The notes beneath the pieces are model-generated. The model had not been told where the DNA came from. It did not search any database and saw only the letters and a list, made by a program, of their open reading frames with translations. A stretch of DNA of 64,000 nucleotides from Tubulanus polymorphus (lineage: Eukaryota; Nemertea; Palaeonemertea; Tubulaniformes; Tubulanidae). Shown one piece after another: positions 30,661 through 41,660 of the stretch; the stretch's first letter is position 1; every line of letters starts with the position of its first letter. The stretch lies in NCBI RefSeq assembly GCF_964204645.1, contig NC_134026.1, positions 13,110,450 to 13,174,449 on the forward strand, written 5' to 3'. A program made the position numbers and the translations under genes.

Positions 30661-31364
30661 AGACTTAAGAATTGAACGAATTTCATTATTCTGCTGACCG
30701 ATTTAGCCTACGTTATTTGTATTGTTCAACCTCATTAATGCGATTCTGTTAAAGACGAAACTAGTTTATTCTGATGTTTTCCATCATGGCCCAGCCAAGA
30801 GATTCCATCGATTTAGAAATGTGTTACATATCAAGACTATGCTTGCTTTTTTATTTCAATTACATGTATATAAGAATATGTGCAATCATTTTTTAATTCC
30901 AATGATCTAAGAATATGTTGTATCTCAATATCATCTTGTGCGAATAAGAATAGACATTACAGACGCGCGCTGCATTCAATCAGTGTATACGCAATTCATT
31001 CAAAACACAATTCATTTTACCATACACCATCGCATTTCAAAGATGGATGTGCCCACGGATAAGAAAAGGACGAAAGTGTCCTTAGAATTTCTATGGAATC
31101 AAACATCAGAAATAAAACGTTTCGCTGCATCGATCATCGACGATTTACTTACTGAGTGTGTGTGGAAATTGTATATTCCTGAATAATATTTGTTGTATAA
31201 ATTTTGTTTCTGTTGGTCTTGTGTATATTGATGTATTTGTGTTTATGTATTTTCAATCTAAAATATGTCCACATAATCATGTGTACTACATATTTTTGAT
31301 TGAAATTCACCTCACAATGGTGTGATAAGGATTTTTAATCTTGCTTGTCCAGGAAATTTGAATG
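30661..31364. other. Spacer without recognised gene
   Basis: Overlapping short forward frames (30722-31186) share no domain with anything I know and are not called. Confidence 0.35.
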
Positions 31365-32547
31365 ACACTTTCAGTGCCAAACGACGTAGATCTACATTTT
31401 TACTAAAAATGCGTTGAGTACCGAACGACGTAGATCTATGTTTAAATCTGAAATAGCCACAGGGTTTTACCCGCTGGTCTATTTCTATCACAGTTAGTAC
31501 ACAGTCGTTTCTACGCGCCTTACATAGACATACTAATAGTACATAGACACACTAATCATAGTAGGCGATCAATATAACACAAAATGGCGCAGCGCTAAAG
31601 GCTTACAGCGGGTGCCGTGGAACTTTTGTTGGATTCTGACTCCGATTTGGAATTGAATGAGGACCCTGATACACGTCATCGAACACAGACGATCAAGAAC
31701 CCGATGAAGGGGATATTAACGACGGAACCGTGAGTTATAGCGCTGATATGTCGTCAAGTAGTGATAGCGATAACGGCCGCGCCGGCGCGCTATCCCACAA
31801 TGTTGTTCCTTGAGCTCGTGGTCGTGGCAGCGGTCGTGGCAGGCCAGGCCTACCTTAAGCCCGGCGCACACGAGGCAATTTTCAGTCGCCGGTTGCTGCG
31901 ACCGATTTTTGAGCAAACGTTGAGCAATCGTGTCGCCCGAGTTCTACCACTGGAGACGGAGAGGCAAAGCAAGAAAGCACAAGAAAGTGTTTTTCTACTT
32001 ATTAGAAATCCCAATACACAATGCATACATTGTTCATAAGCTGAAGAATAATTATCTAGAAAAGACACTTCTGTCCTTTCAAATGAAAATCATCAGAAAG
32101 TTGTGTCACGCCGATGACCCAGGAGACATAAACTCGTCTTCCGAAGATGAAGACCCTGCTCCACCCCCTGCTAGGATCCAAAAAACATGATCCTATAACT
32201 AGGTTACATTGGGATACAACAGACACCACATGGAAATATTTCCAGCTACAGAAAAAAGGAAATAACCCCAAAGAGCTTGTCGTGTTTGTAAAAAACGTGG
32301 AATTCGCCAGGACACAAGATACTACTGTTCCACCTGTGGAGTCCCCCTGTGTACAAAGAAGTGCTTTGTGGATTATCATTCAAAGAAGCAGATCTAACAT
32401 GTAGAAGATACAAAAAACAACAATGAAAATTTCATGTAAGTACCTTTATTCTTTCTACTTTTTCTAGGCCCATGAAAATAGGTAAAATTGGGGAAATGTC
32501 TGGCCCCGGGGGGACAATCACACATATTGGCCCGGCACTGAAAGTGT
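31365..32547 (+). mobile_element. piggyBac-like element with internally deleted transposase
   Basis: The left end is ACACTTTCAGTGCC and the right end GGCACTGAAAGTGT followed by TTAA (32547-32550), a 14-bp inverted repeat. ACGACGTAGATCTA repeats lie just inside the left end (31381-31396 and 31423-31437). The interior has the acidic N-terminal region and the Cys-rich C-terminal region of a piggyBac transposase but lacks the catalytic core. The left TTAA is degenerate. Confidence 0.65.
31584..32405 (+). pseudogene. piggyBac transposase remnant (N- and C-terminal parts only)
   Basis: From the ATG at 31584, split frames show ELLLDSDSDLELNEDP and a Ser/Asp-rich acidic stretch, typical of piggyBac N-termini. 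Near 32260-32390 another frame shows CRVCKKRGI and YYCSTCGVPLCTKKCF, the Cys-rich C-terminal domain. The DDD catalytic region in between is missing and several frameshifts occur. It cannot encode active transposase. Confidence 0.65.
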
Positions 32548-32641
32548 TAAGGTACACCTTCAGTTTTCATCAAAGGATTGTGTACACCCTTATGAAAAAA
32601 ATTATATGTAGCACTGATAAGCATATCAGTCATTATGTTAA

Positions 32642-33235
32642 CCCTTTAACCGGCAATCGGTCGCTAGCGACCGATTTGAATAGACAAGCTATAGTGAATA
32701 GAATAGTCAAGTATTGATTTCAGTGAAGCATTATAACTCATTTTCCTATTGGTAGATGGCAACACCAGACGGCCTTCAATGTCTAACAAGGTTGGAAAGT
32801 GATATATCATACATTTGGCATGTAGAAGGGGGTATGGAAACCATGTGTCACGTGGGTCAGATTTCCAAAATTGAGAATATCGTTAGTAGTAATGGCCAAT
32901 GCACTCAAGACGTTCTCTAGTGAGTTTGGCTGATATTTTGGACATAGTAATGAAAGATTCTGATGATAATTCATATTGGGATGAATCTCATGACAGTTTT
33001 TTATTATTGGTGGCCCAAAAATCTGGATGACCTTGGGATCTGTGACCTTGGGATCAGACCCTGAATGTAACCCCCAAAGTTCGCAAACATGGTATCATTT
33101 GAAAGCTTGTGAAAAGAGCTTTCATAAAAAACATACAGTATGGGGTTATCCCTCATATCAACTGAGTTATTAAGTTTTCCCCTTGCAAGGTCCAAAATCA
33201 CTCACAGGCCGAAAAATACTTGCCGGTTAAAGGGT
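32642..33235. mobile_element. piggyBac-type MITE, 594 bp
   Basis: Perfect 15-bp inverted repeats CCCTTTAACCGGCAA / TTGCCGGTTAAAGGG are flanked by TTAA at 32638-32641 and 33236-33239. CGGTCGCTAGCGACCG, a 16-bp perfect palindrome, sits just inside the left end. There is no coding frame. Confidence 0.8.
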
Positions 33236-33239
33236 TAAT

Positions 33240-33830
33240 ATCAACCCTAATGAGCATACAATAATAGCTGGAGACTTTAATTGTATAGAAAGTCCCATAG
33301 ATCATGATTCAACATCTGTCATTTCATCAATACGAAGTGGTTCAGAACAATTAGCCAATTTATGTCAACAAAACAGATTAGCAGACACTTACAGACTTAA
33401 AAACCCAGACACACCAGCTTTCTCTCGAGTAGCAAAATGCAATTACAATGTCATTAAAACAAGAATAAAAATCCACAAACCCTGGCATGTAACTGGCTAG
33501 GTAAATGCAAAGACCATGGTACCCCAAGACCTTTAAGTGCGATTCTTAGCACCACCACAGAAAAAGAAAGAATTTTGCAGGCCTTCTTTAAATTAAGTAA
33601 ACACAAAGATTGTGAACTTAAGAGCATAGGAATAACGCCGAATTGGACGCAGGGACAAAGGCGGCAACACAAACAACAAAAAATTGTTAAAGAAGCATGT
33701 CATATCATCAACAAAAGTCTGAGAGATGAAGAAGGTAGCACTAACGAACAAAGAATTGGAGAAAAAGCCAGGAATAAATATATTAAGACACGTTGTCAGG
33801 TATCAACCAGACGTTGCATCAGATGATGAA
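33240..33830 (+). pseudogene. LINE fragment (endonuclease and ORF1-like pieces)
   Basis: At 33240-33440 a forward frame reads IIAGDFNCI and later TYRLKNPDTPAFSR, the signature of an apurinic-type LINE endonuclease. At 33575-33826 an open frame reads FKLSKHKDCELKSIGITPNW and QRRQHKQQKIVKEA, like the C-terminal part of LINE ORF1-type proteins. The two parts are in unusual order and adjacent, so this is a rearranged, non-functional remnant. Confidence 0.5.
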
Positions 33831-33989
33831 TAGATTGACATTAACAAAAGTGAAACAACGAGCAGCTCTTCAGCCGAGGAGTCTGAATATACAGCTATAA
33901 CTTTGCCATCCACACCACAGAACAATCAGCGAAACTTAAATGATATGATATACGATATACGATATGATAATATCAACAAATTATCTATG

Positions 33990-34205
33990 TGTAAGTGCCT
34001 TGAAATTAAAAATACAGTTTCAGGTGACCTTGGCATTTGATCTAGAGCACCCAAAATCTAATCAGTCCCTAAACTCAGCTAGTACAACACAATTTTTGAA
34101 TTACAGGAAAGGGTTAAGGTGCAAGGGCATGAAAACCACTGCAGACAGACGGACGAATGGATGAGAAAGTGAATACAGTATGCCCCAAGGCCTTGTGAGG
34201 GCACA
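33990..34205. repeat. Single copy of the TGACCTTG-type repeat end
   Basis: GGTGACCTTGGCATTTGATCT, AAAATCTAATCAGT, CTAGTACAACACA, AACCACTGC and GACAGACGGACG occur in the same order as at 55165-55340. It is therefore a second, diverged copy of the terminal unit of that tandem array. Confidence 0.6.
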
Positions 34206-34884
34206 AAAGAACAAAAGCTGCTGTATCACAACTCCAATAAACAGACTATCAGTCAAGTAGACGAAAAAACTTGACTCTGCCTCTGGTTTACCCCTAACTC
34301 TATAACGGGAGCATTATAACCCCAAAAATTGGTACATGTTAATTAGCAGATCATGTTATGCCGAGAAAAATAAATATCAAACAAGCGACTTACAATTCCT
34401 CTAAGTGATGATTCGAACATGTCAGTGTATGGAGAATCAGTCTCAGAAATTGTTGTTTTAGTTGAGAATTCAAGTCTTGGTGAAATTCCAAACTGAAATG
34501 CAAATGGAAATGAAAACTTAACATTATACTTATACATGTTCACCTTACCCAGCTAGCACACAAAAAGCTTGTATACGCGTCATTTGCCCTCGTCTATATG
34601 GTGGCCATCACAGCTAGTTGTATTTGTTTGGTGAACACGCAAGTGTTGTAGAGGTACAACATTTGCGATGGCCAATAATAATCGCAAATGAACGCTACCA
34701 GTGAATTTGTATTCATAGAACTCCTCATGAGGTCTGTTGTATAATCAATCGTTTGCGCCTCAGTTGCATCTGATGGTTGCGCGAACACGAATCATACATG
34801 CGCTAGACAGCAGGCTGGTGAATAGTGCTGCGCGTGTAGTTAGCCTCTATTATGCAGTGTAGTGTATTGAAAAATTAATGTATG
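34206..34884. other. Spacer without recognised gene
   Basis: Only short shadow frames are present. The segment TTTGTTTGGTGAACACGC at about 34624-34641 recurs at 36676-36695 inside the neighbouring element. Confidence 0.35.
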
Positions 34885-37078
34885 CAGGGCTTTCAAAATA
34901 TGTCGTCGGCCGTCGCATACGACTGTTGGTAAGAATCCTGCGACTGCTATGAAATATCCCGTCTGAAATCAATGATAGTATAAAAGCTGTGATCAGTGGT
35001 TATATTTAAATGTACTGTAATCTGTAATCCGTAGTAATACGTCACAGTATCGGATATCAACGGGTAGGGGAGAGCGCAAGTTAGGTTAATTTTTGCTGAG
35101 CTGGGCGTCAAACTGCTCAGTTGTACCAGAGCAGATGATATTTACTGTAGTCAGAGTGCATCGTGTGAAAAAGTGCCTCAGACGCGTGGCCTAGTTTAAG
35201 TTTCCAGGAAATAGGCTGCCTTCCAAACTACTGCCAATCATTCTAGCGACTGCCAGTGTTTAAGGAGTAGTGTATATTCGATGAATTATTTCCTTTCAAC
35301 AAATCGTTGATGCTCCGAATCTTGTTATCCAGGAAGAAAGACACTCTAAATATTTGGATGGATATATGAAAGCTGTGGGTACTGGAGTGTGTAATGAGTA
35401 GTGTAGTGTGATCTGTGTGCATTTGTGGCCAGCACACAGATCACATAGTTCAATGGGGTTTGGGGTTATTTCAACAACACAGAAGTAACGTGTAATAAAT
35501 GATGACTTGAATTGCATGACTACCTACCACCCCTCATTATTGTTGGAAAACTAAACGTTCGGCACTGACTAAAAATTAGTAATAACATTTTAGAAATGGC
35601 CAGAATTTTAACTTAGGTTCTATCTCATTTTTATTTTACAATTTCGATTGGTATAATTTTTTTCTAAACGGCCGTTAAGGCTTCATGTTTCGTCTGCAAT
35701 TCACTGCAAATAGTTACGCAACTACGCACATTTCCGTGTTTTTGGCAGCTGTACACTCAATCGGCACCGTTCGTGACTAGCTTCACTGAGGAATTATCAT
35801 TACCGTATTTTCCGGTGTATAAGTCGAGTTTTTGAGACCAAAAATCATGTCCAAAAAACGTAGGTCGACTTATACACCGGCTACACTTTCGATATCGTTT
35901 TAAACTGACGATCTTTAGAGTTCAAGGTCGCCATGATGAAATGGAATATTAATTTATGTTAGGCTACACTCATATACCAATTAGAATTTAGGATGTTGAT
36001 AACAATAGTTTCTTATAGTTTGGAAATGTTTCAGAATTAACTAATGTTTAAAATCAAAAGATAAAGAAAACTGCGTATATTCATTGTACAGTGTTTATAC
36101 GCGATGCTGTGGCAGCGTGCCAATAATCAATACACAGTCAGTCTAATACTAGACTACAGGCGCGCGGCATTCAACGTATACACTAGACATTCAACACGTG
36201 GATACAAACAATGAGCACTAATCCGGTAATTTAATATTAGAAACAACAGATCCCAATGATTTAATAATGCAAACAGTGGTAAAGACTCTCAACTACTATG
36301 AGAATGACATTGGCACTGTTTTCAATTTGACATATGTAAACACATGAAGAAGCGACTCGACTTATACACCGACTATAGACCTAGCACAACTTTTTAAACT
36401 GAAAATTTGACCTCGACTTATACACCGGGTCGACTTGTACACCGGAAAATACGGTAATTAACATCGCCATATCACATCATCAACTTATATTGTGCCTTAA
36501 AACCCTAACAGCCGAAATAATTGAAATGCCCACACAATTTCTATCATTGAAAATTCAGAGAGTGGCCATTTTTGTGTTTGCTGCTTCGCGTAATCCCGCG
36601 CGGTGGCGCAACCGCGGGGAATGGGGCCGATACGTCTAGACTATTAGACAAATTTCATATGGCAAAAGGTGACAAATTTGTTTGGTGAACACGCTGAGAC
36701 AATTAGTTTGGGTAGCCTTACAGCAATAGCAGGTGTTCTTGAGCTGGCTGCTTGACCAATCAACAGTTACACATTGCCATTACTGCAGTTACTTACACTA
36801 GCAAATCAATAAATTAGATATTTCCAAAAATGAAAATATGCAATTTCATGTATACACTATTCCTGGCTTTTTTCACTATTATTGTACTTTTTTTAGATAT
36901 AGAATCTGATTTAAGCATGTCCATGAAATTTTCAAGAAATAAGCTTTCGTAACCTCGAGATAACTAAATATAAGATAACTAAATATTTCTGTGATAACAA
37001 GCACTGTGTCAGTGGTGGGGGAAGATTTTGCAACTGCTAGACTTGCAACTGGTGTTTCAAATCATTTTGAAAGCCCTG
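34885..37078. mobile_element. Non-autonomous hAT-like element
   Basis: Ends are CAGGGCTTTCAAAATATG and CATTTTGAAAGCCCTG, an inverted repeat of the hAT CAGGG type. No transposase frame lies inside. Flanking 8-mers do not match well, so the target duplication is eroded or my borders are off. It contains a nested MITE at 35811-36456. Confidence 0.55.
35811..36456. mobile_element. MITE with TACCGTATTTTCCGGTGTA ends
   Basis: The left end TACCGTATTTTCCGGTGTATAAGTCGA pairs with the right end TCGACTTGTACACCGGAAAATACGGTA with one or two mismatches. Additional inverted copies of GTCGACTTATACACCGG lie subterminally (about 35862-35880 and 36357-36372, 36413-36428). There is no coding sequence. The pattern belongs to a widespread MITE type whose superfamily I cannot name with certainty. 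Confidence 0.7.
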
Positions 37079-38910
37079 TGCATCTGGTTGCTAGGCATTG
37101 AGACTTGAACATGTACATGCGATGTTGTTAGAACAGGCCTATATTGTGTTGGATGGGTACCAACTCCTGAATCGCTGGCATTGGTGAAACCACTTGGATT
37201 TTGTTTATGATTTGGAATATCAATATACATTTTAGGCTTTTCTTTAGCAAAGTTAATGATTCCACACTGGAATATATGCCATCTTGAGGATGAATTATTG
37301 TTCTTATTTCTGATACAAGCCTATACGTGTGATTTTTCGCAGGGATCCATGTCACAATTGATATTGAATGAATAAAACCAGTATCAATGACCGACCCTAG
37401 TCAGTAACCTGTCTGTGGTTTAGTTTCACTATCAAATAATTTTTACAAACCACTGTTAGGAAAGGTAACGTCATTTTTCAATGAAATTTTCGGGAGTATA
37501 ATTTACTCCCAAAATATTTTCCTGTCATTTTGTTGTGTTTTGAAACCAGAAAATTTTCTTTTTCTGTAGAGTCTAGAATAGGTTAAGTTCTTGGGATAAT
37601 TCGGTTTTGAGTCCTCAGTAGTTGAGCCGGTTTTATTTCTCCTTCATTTTCTGGAACTCTTGCAGGTTCTTGTGTCATAGGGACAATGGTATGGTTATCA
37701 TCTTCCTTACTTCTGCTGCAGCACCTTCACAGTAGTTAGGTTTATCGTTGTTCTCGTGAACTTCCATAACATAAGTTTTGATGCTTGTTTGTGATGTCAT
37801 AACTCAATGAAGTATATGTATGAAATACATCATTATTATATTATTATCGTTATTATTATCGTTATTATATTATTATCGTTTTCTGACTTTCGTCGAAAAC
37901 CATCTTGTAATTCTGTTGATTATTACTATTTACATATTTTCCACTTTTTTTCATCGCATAAAATTCATCTCTCGGATTCCACAACTAACAGCTACTGAAC
38001 GGAATGTTGAATTCTGATAGAAATAAAACAGACTTTCTCTCCGCGTAGATTCTATCAATGCACTGTCCATCCTATTTTAACCCTAAAATTACTTTCAGAC
38101 AGCTAACACCGGCGGAAATATACTACGCCGGTGATCGGCTATCAGTATGTCCCTTCAGGTGTTCCGTACTCCAGCATACAGTATACCTGAATGTGTCGAT
38201 GAAACAATTCAATGAAACGATAATACATCGATGAAACGATAATACGTCCAAGGAATGCTACGATATCGGGTCCAAGTCCATGAGTTTACAAGGCCGGCGC
38301 TCGTGAGTCGGACAGGTTTACAGGCATTTATTTGTTGTTACCTCTTCTATATTATTGATTTCCTGTTATTCCGGTTATTTCATTTAAATATATTCCTGAT
38401 CTGTTCATGTAAAGAAAAGCACCAATAAATACATTTTGAATTGATCAAGTTTAAATCAAGGTCGTTGAGTTCCGGGTGGCTACTAGAATTACGTCCGACT
38501 ACATTCAGAGAGAAAAGAAACAACAGAAAAGTATCACGTGATAATCGATAGGCTACTACTACGGAACACACAGTTGACAAACAGTGTTAGGCCTGTGTCG
38601 GTTGGTGCATACTGGGACTAAAATATACTGGTTGGTCAGAGTTGGTTCGGTTGTGAGAAGTGTGGAAACTAAAAGAAACCTACCGGTATTTATTTGTCTA
38701 TAGGCCTATTATAGTAGCCAATACCATTTTAAGTAGGAAGTTGTTACCCGTACGTGATTGTACGGTGATCTCCACAGGTTAGCCGTACGTGAGTTCCCTC
38801 TGCGCATGCGTCAATAATCTACGTGTACGCGCTTGCGTCAAAGAATAGGGATAGGGTAGGGTTAGGCGAGGATATATGTAAATAAATTTATCAACCCTGC
38901 AGTTGATAAA
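37079..38910. other. Non-coding stretch with ATT-rich microsatellite
   Basis: No gene was recognised. A (TTATTATCG)n-like simple repeat lies at about 37832-37880. A perfect short hairpin CACCGGC...GCCGGTG lies at about 38107-38133. Confidence 0.45.
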
Positions 38911-38985
38911 TGTGGCTCAGTGGGTAAATCACTGGACTAGCGCCAGATTTTTTTTTCATTTGGTTTCGAATCCCAATATTACAAG
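38911..38985 (+). repeat. tRNA-derived SINE head or tRNA relic
   Basis: A-box-like TGGCTCAGTGGG (38913-38924) and B-box-like GGTTTCGAATCCC (38962-38974) occur with about tRNA spacing, but the B box has an extra T and the anticodon arm region is replaced by a T-run. It is therefore not a functional tRNA gene; a tRNA-derived SINE remnant is likely. Confidence 0.45.
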
Positions 38986-39267
38986 TCAGAATTCTACTGC
39001 ATTGCGCATGCGTCAACGTGCTTATATAGGCTAATCTGTGGAAATTACTGTAGATTCATGTATGGGTAACAACAGCGTTTTAAGTTTTGTTTAAGCTACC
39101 ATGCCTACGTACTAGAAACACAACTTATTCGCTCTCGTTGGCCCTACACTGATGTTACTATACAGGTGTCATTATAACATGGATAGGATTGGGTCAGGAC
39201 TAGCCTAAATTCAAATTCAGTATATTGACTTTTCTCTCGATATTATTACAACAATGCAATAGGCCTA

Positions 39268-39684
39268 AAGGTAGGGACACAGGTAGGGATTTTTTTGCCC
39301 GATCGCGGCAAATTTATAAATCGGATGAAAAATTCGCTCGGCGACGACGTGTGGCGACGACGACGTTTTCGTCAGCCAACTCGATCGCCCGTATCATACA
39401 TGTCTAATATTTTCAGCCGATTATTTACGCCGGCGATCGGATCGCCCGCAAATTCGCTCGTCTGCCCGCACGCGGCGAATTTCACTGAGCGATCCATTTT
39501 CATCAACCAATAGGATGCATTGTTGATATCATGTGATTTGTTAACTCTCTTCCACTAAGTGCCTGTCACTGACCGAATTTCGGTTTCATCGCTACATGTG
39601 CCCACTCGTATCGGGCGTATAAATTCAGCGACAAATTAAATCGTCGCGATTGGGCGAAAAAATACGCTTGTGTGTCCCTACCTT
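39268..39684. mobile_element. Small TIR element (417 bp)
   Basis: Ends AAGGTAGGGACACA and TGTGTCCCTACCTT are inverted repeats of 14 bp, with further matching T/A-rich and GGGCGAAAAAA/TTTTTTTGCCC segments inside. The interior is rich in CG-containing words such as CGATCGC and GCGACGACG. It has no convincing coding frame; the superfamily is unknown. Confidence 0.6.
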
Positions 39685-40249
39685 AAAGTATTCACAGACA
39701 GAAAGGCTAATTGAGCCATGTGATTAAATTTTGCTCAGGCCTTGTCTGCTGACCTGACATTTATAGTCAAACCTAGATCCAAAACGTTCATGTGATGACG
39801 GCTTGTATACAAGAAAACAAGAAATCATGTAGGCCTGTACATTTTGCTGTACGGTACGTGGGTTTGGTATACCGATTTCTCCAATCTCGACAGATGAGTG
39901 TACGGTACAGCTGAACGAATTGTACCAATGGGAATAGGGCCTATTGATTGGGCTTATTATTTCCTGCTTTAGAATATTGAAATAAGGCAATTTTCATTCA
40001 AATATCCAACATCGGTGGAAGTTTGAATACTGTATACATGAATATAGGTTTTCATGTTCAATGAATATTTTGCACTTCATGGGTATATGCCAATTCCAAT
40101 GTCAAACGCATGAAGATAAATGGTCAAGGGCAGTCAGTCAACACTAACTTTCTTCGACCGATGTTGCATCATACCATATACGGTCTGATTCTTTCAACTC
40201 AAGCAAAGCGATCAACACAATCGACATAACACTGGAATAGTTTGCAGTG

Positions 40250-40810
40250 ACTAACAGTTTACTAACTAGTGGAATAGGTTTGATATTTACGCACGTGTTG
40301 CAAGGTTGAAATTGTTTATCAGTATAGAATTAGTAATCCATAAAAGCCAAAATCAACATCAGGCCAATACCCAGACCAAAGCTATTCATAATCTATCGAT
40401 TGAATCTACAATACAATATATGTATTTATTCAAATATTTCAATAAAAATATTAATTCCTTGAAATCTATTCTAAATCCTAATACGTTCTAATATCAGTAA
40501 ATGTATGCAACACCTATTGACTCAGCAGATTCTTAAGATGAGTTTCTTAATAGAACCGATCCATTTTTTTAGCGTGGTGATACAAAATAAATGCTTGGTC
40601 TAATCAATTCATATATATTGATTTTACGTCCACGTAAGTTTGGTTTCAAAGCTGAATCACATTAGACATTTACAGAGTGGTTGTATATTAGGTTAGAATC
40701 TGTCAATACATTATATTTTATGTATCAGCATTTAAATTTTCAATAATTCAACCTGAATGGCATGGTGCGGATATGCAGAAAACCCGTTATCGCTGCCTTG
40801 CAGCTATATT
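40250..40810. repeat. Dispersed repeat, copy 2
   Basis: Same orientation and order of landmarks as 1-578. It ends after GCAGCTATATTTATT, at the point where copy 1 passes into the Polinton relic. Confidence 0.6.
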
Positions 40811-40821
40811 TATTATTATTA

Positions 40822-41060
40822 TTACCTTTACTTATGTATCTATCACCCCATATCTCCTAGGTCTGTGGACCCTTGGACTCGTGGAACCTCCACCCAGCAT
40901 TATTTATGTACTTGTATATCTATTAAACGTAACTTTATATATCCTAGACCTGTCGACCATTGGACTCGTGGATCCGCCGGTATTTGTGTATCTATTTAAT
41001 CTAATATCTGTTAGACCCGTGGACCCTTGGTTTCGTGGATCTATTGGCCCAGTTATGAAG
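40822..41060 (+). repeat. Imperfect minisatellite, three units
   Basis: Units around GTGGACCCTTGGACTCGTGGA start at about 40864, 40951 and 41018. An open frame (40773-41066) runs through all three and repeats a TLGLVEPP-like hydrophobic motif, but spacing is irregular and no homologue is known to me. I treat it as a repeat, not a gene. Confidence 0.5.
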
Positions 41061-41499
41061 TTTTAGGTGAATGGAATAAGGACAGTTAATACAAATGTAT
41101 ACAGCTGTATCCTATCAACATCTGACAGTCTTATACAGGTGCTATTGTACATACTACAATCATACTATGATTTTTTTCTCTGAAGGTTATCCAAAAACCT
41201 TAGCTAGGCCTGCTCCCTTTCCGCTGAAAATATATTTGTGATCGACTTATGATGCATCTATAACATCAAAATAATGATGTTCATATAGCTCTATTGTTCA
41301 TTCTATAGTTCAAATAGCCCCAGAGACTTCGAAATGCAATCTTCATAAAAAAATATCTCCGGGAAAAAACAGGCACAAATTTTTTCCCGTGTTATAGGAC
41401 CCTAATTACTCGTCACTCAGATATTAGTACCAATTTAAATAATGGCTTTTCTCCCAACAATTCCATTACTCCATGCCTTGCCAAACACTAATTAGTTAC
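41061..41499. other. Spacer without recognised gene
   Basis: No coding frame or repeat border was seen. Confidence 0.35.
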
Positions 41500-41660
41500 T
41501 CACTCACCAATTTACTCAATTAACCTGTTCTCCTCTTTATATATACCCCTGTTTTTAGTCAATATCTCACACCTGACGATGATCTCTAGTGTGAGATTGA
41601 ACGTCGTGTTCTTAAATTTTAGATTGTTTCAATAAATAATTCTCGATTTTAGATTTCTTT
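41500..41660 (+). mobile_element. Relic of a Penelope-like element 3' end with hammerhead-like core
   Basis: CTGACGA at 41573-41579, a stem (ATCTC...GAGAT) and GAACGTCG at 41599-41606 have the same layout as the terminal repeats of the Penelope element at 56134-60420. There the core is CTGAAGA-stem-GAAACG. Only about 160 bp remain. Confidence 0.45.

Noticed and set aside
38911-38985. Functional tRNA gene
   Set aside because: The B box carries an extra base and the anticodon region is replaced by a T-run; an intact cloverleaf cannot be drawn.
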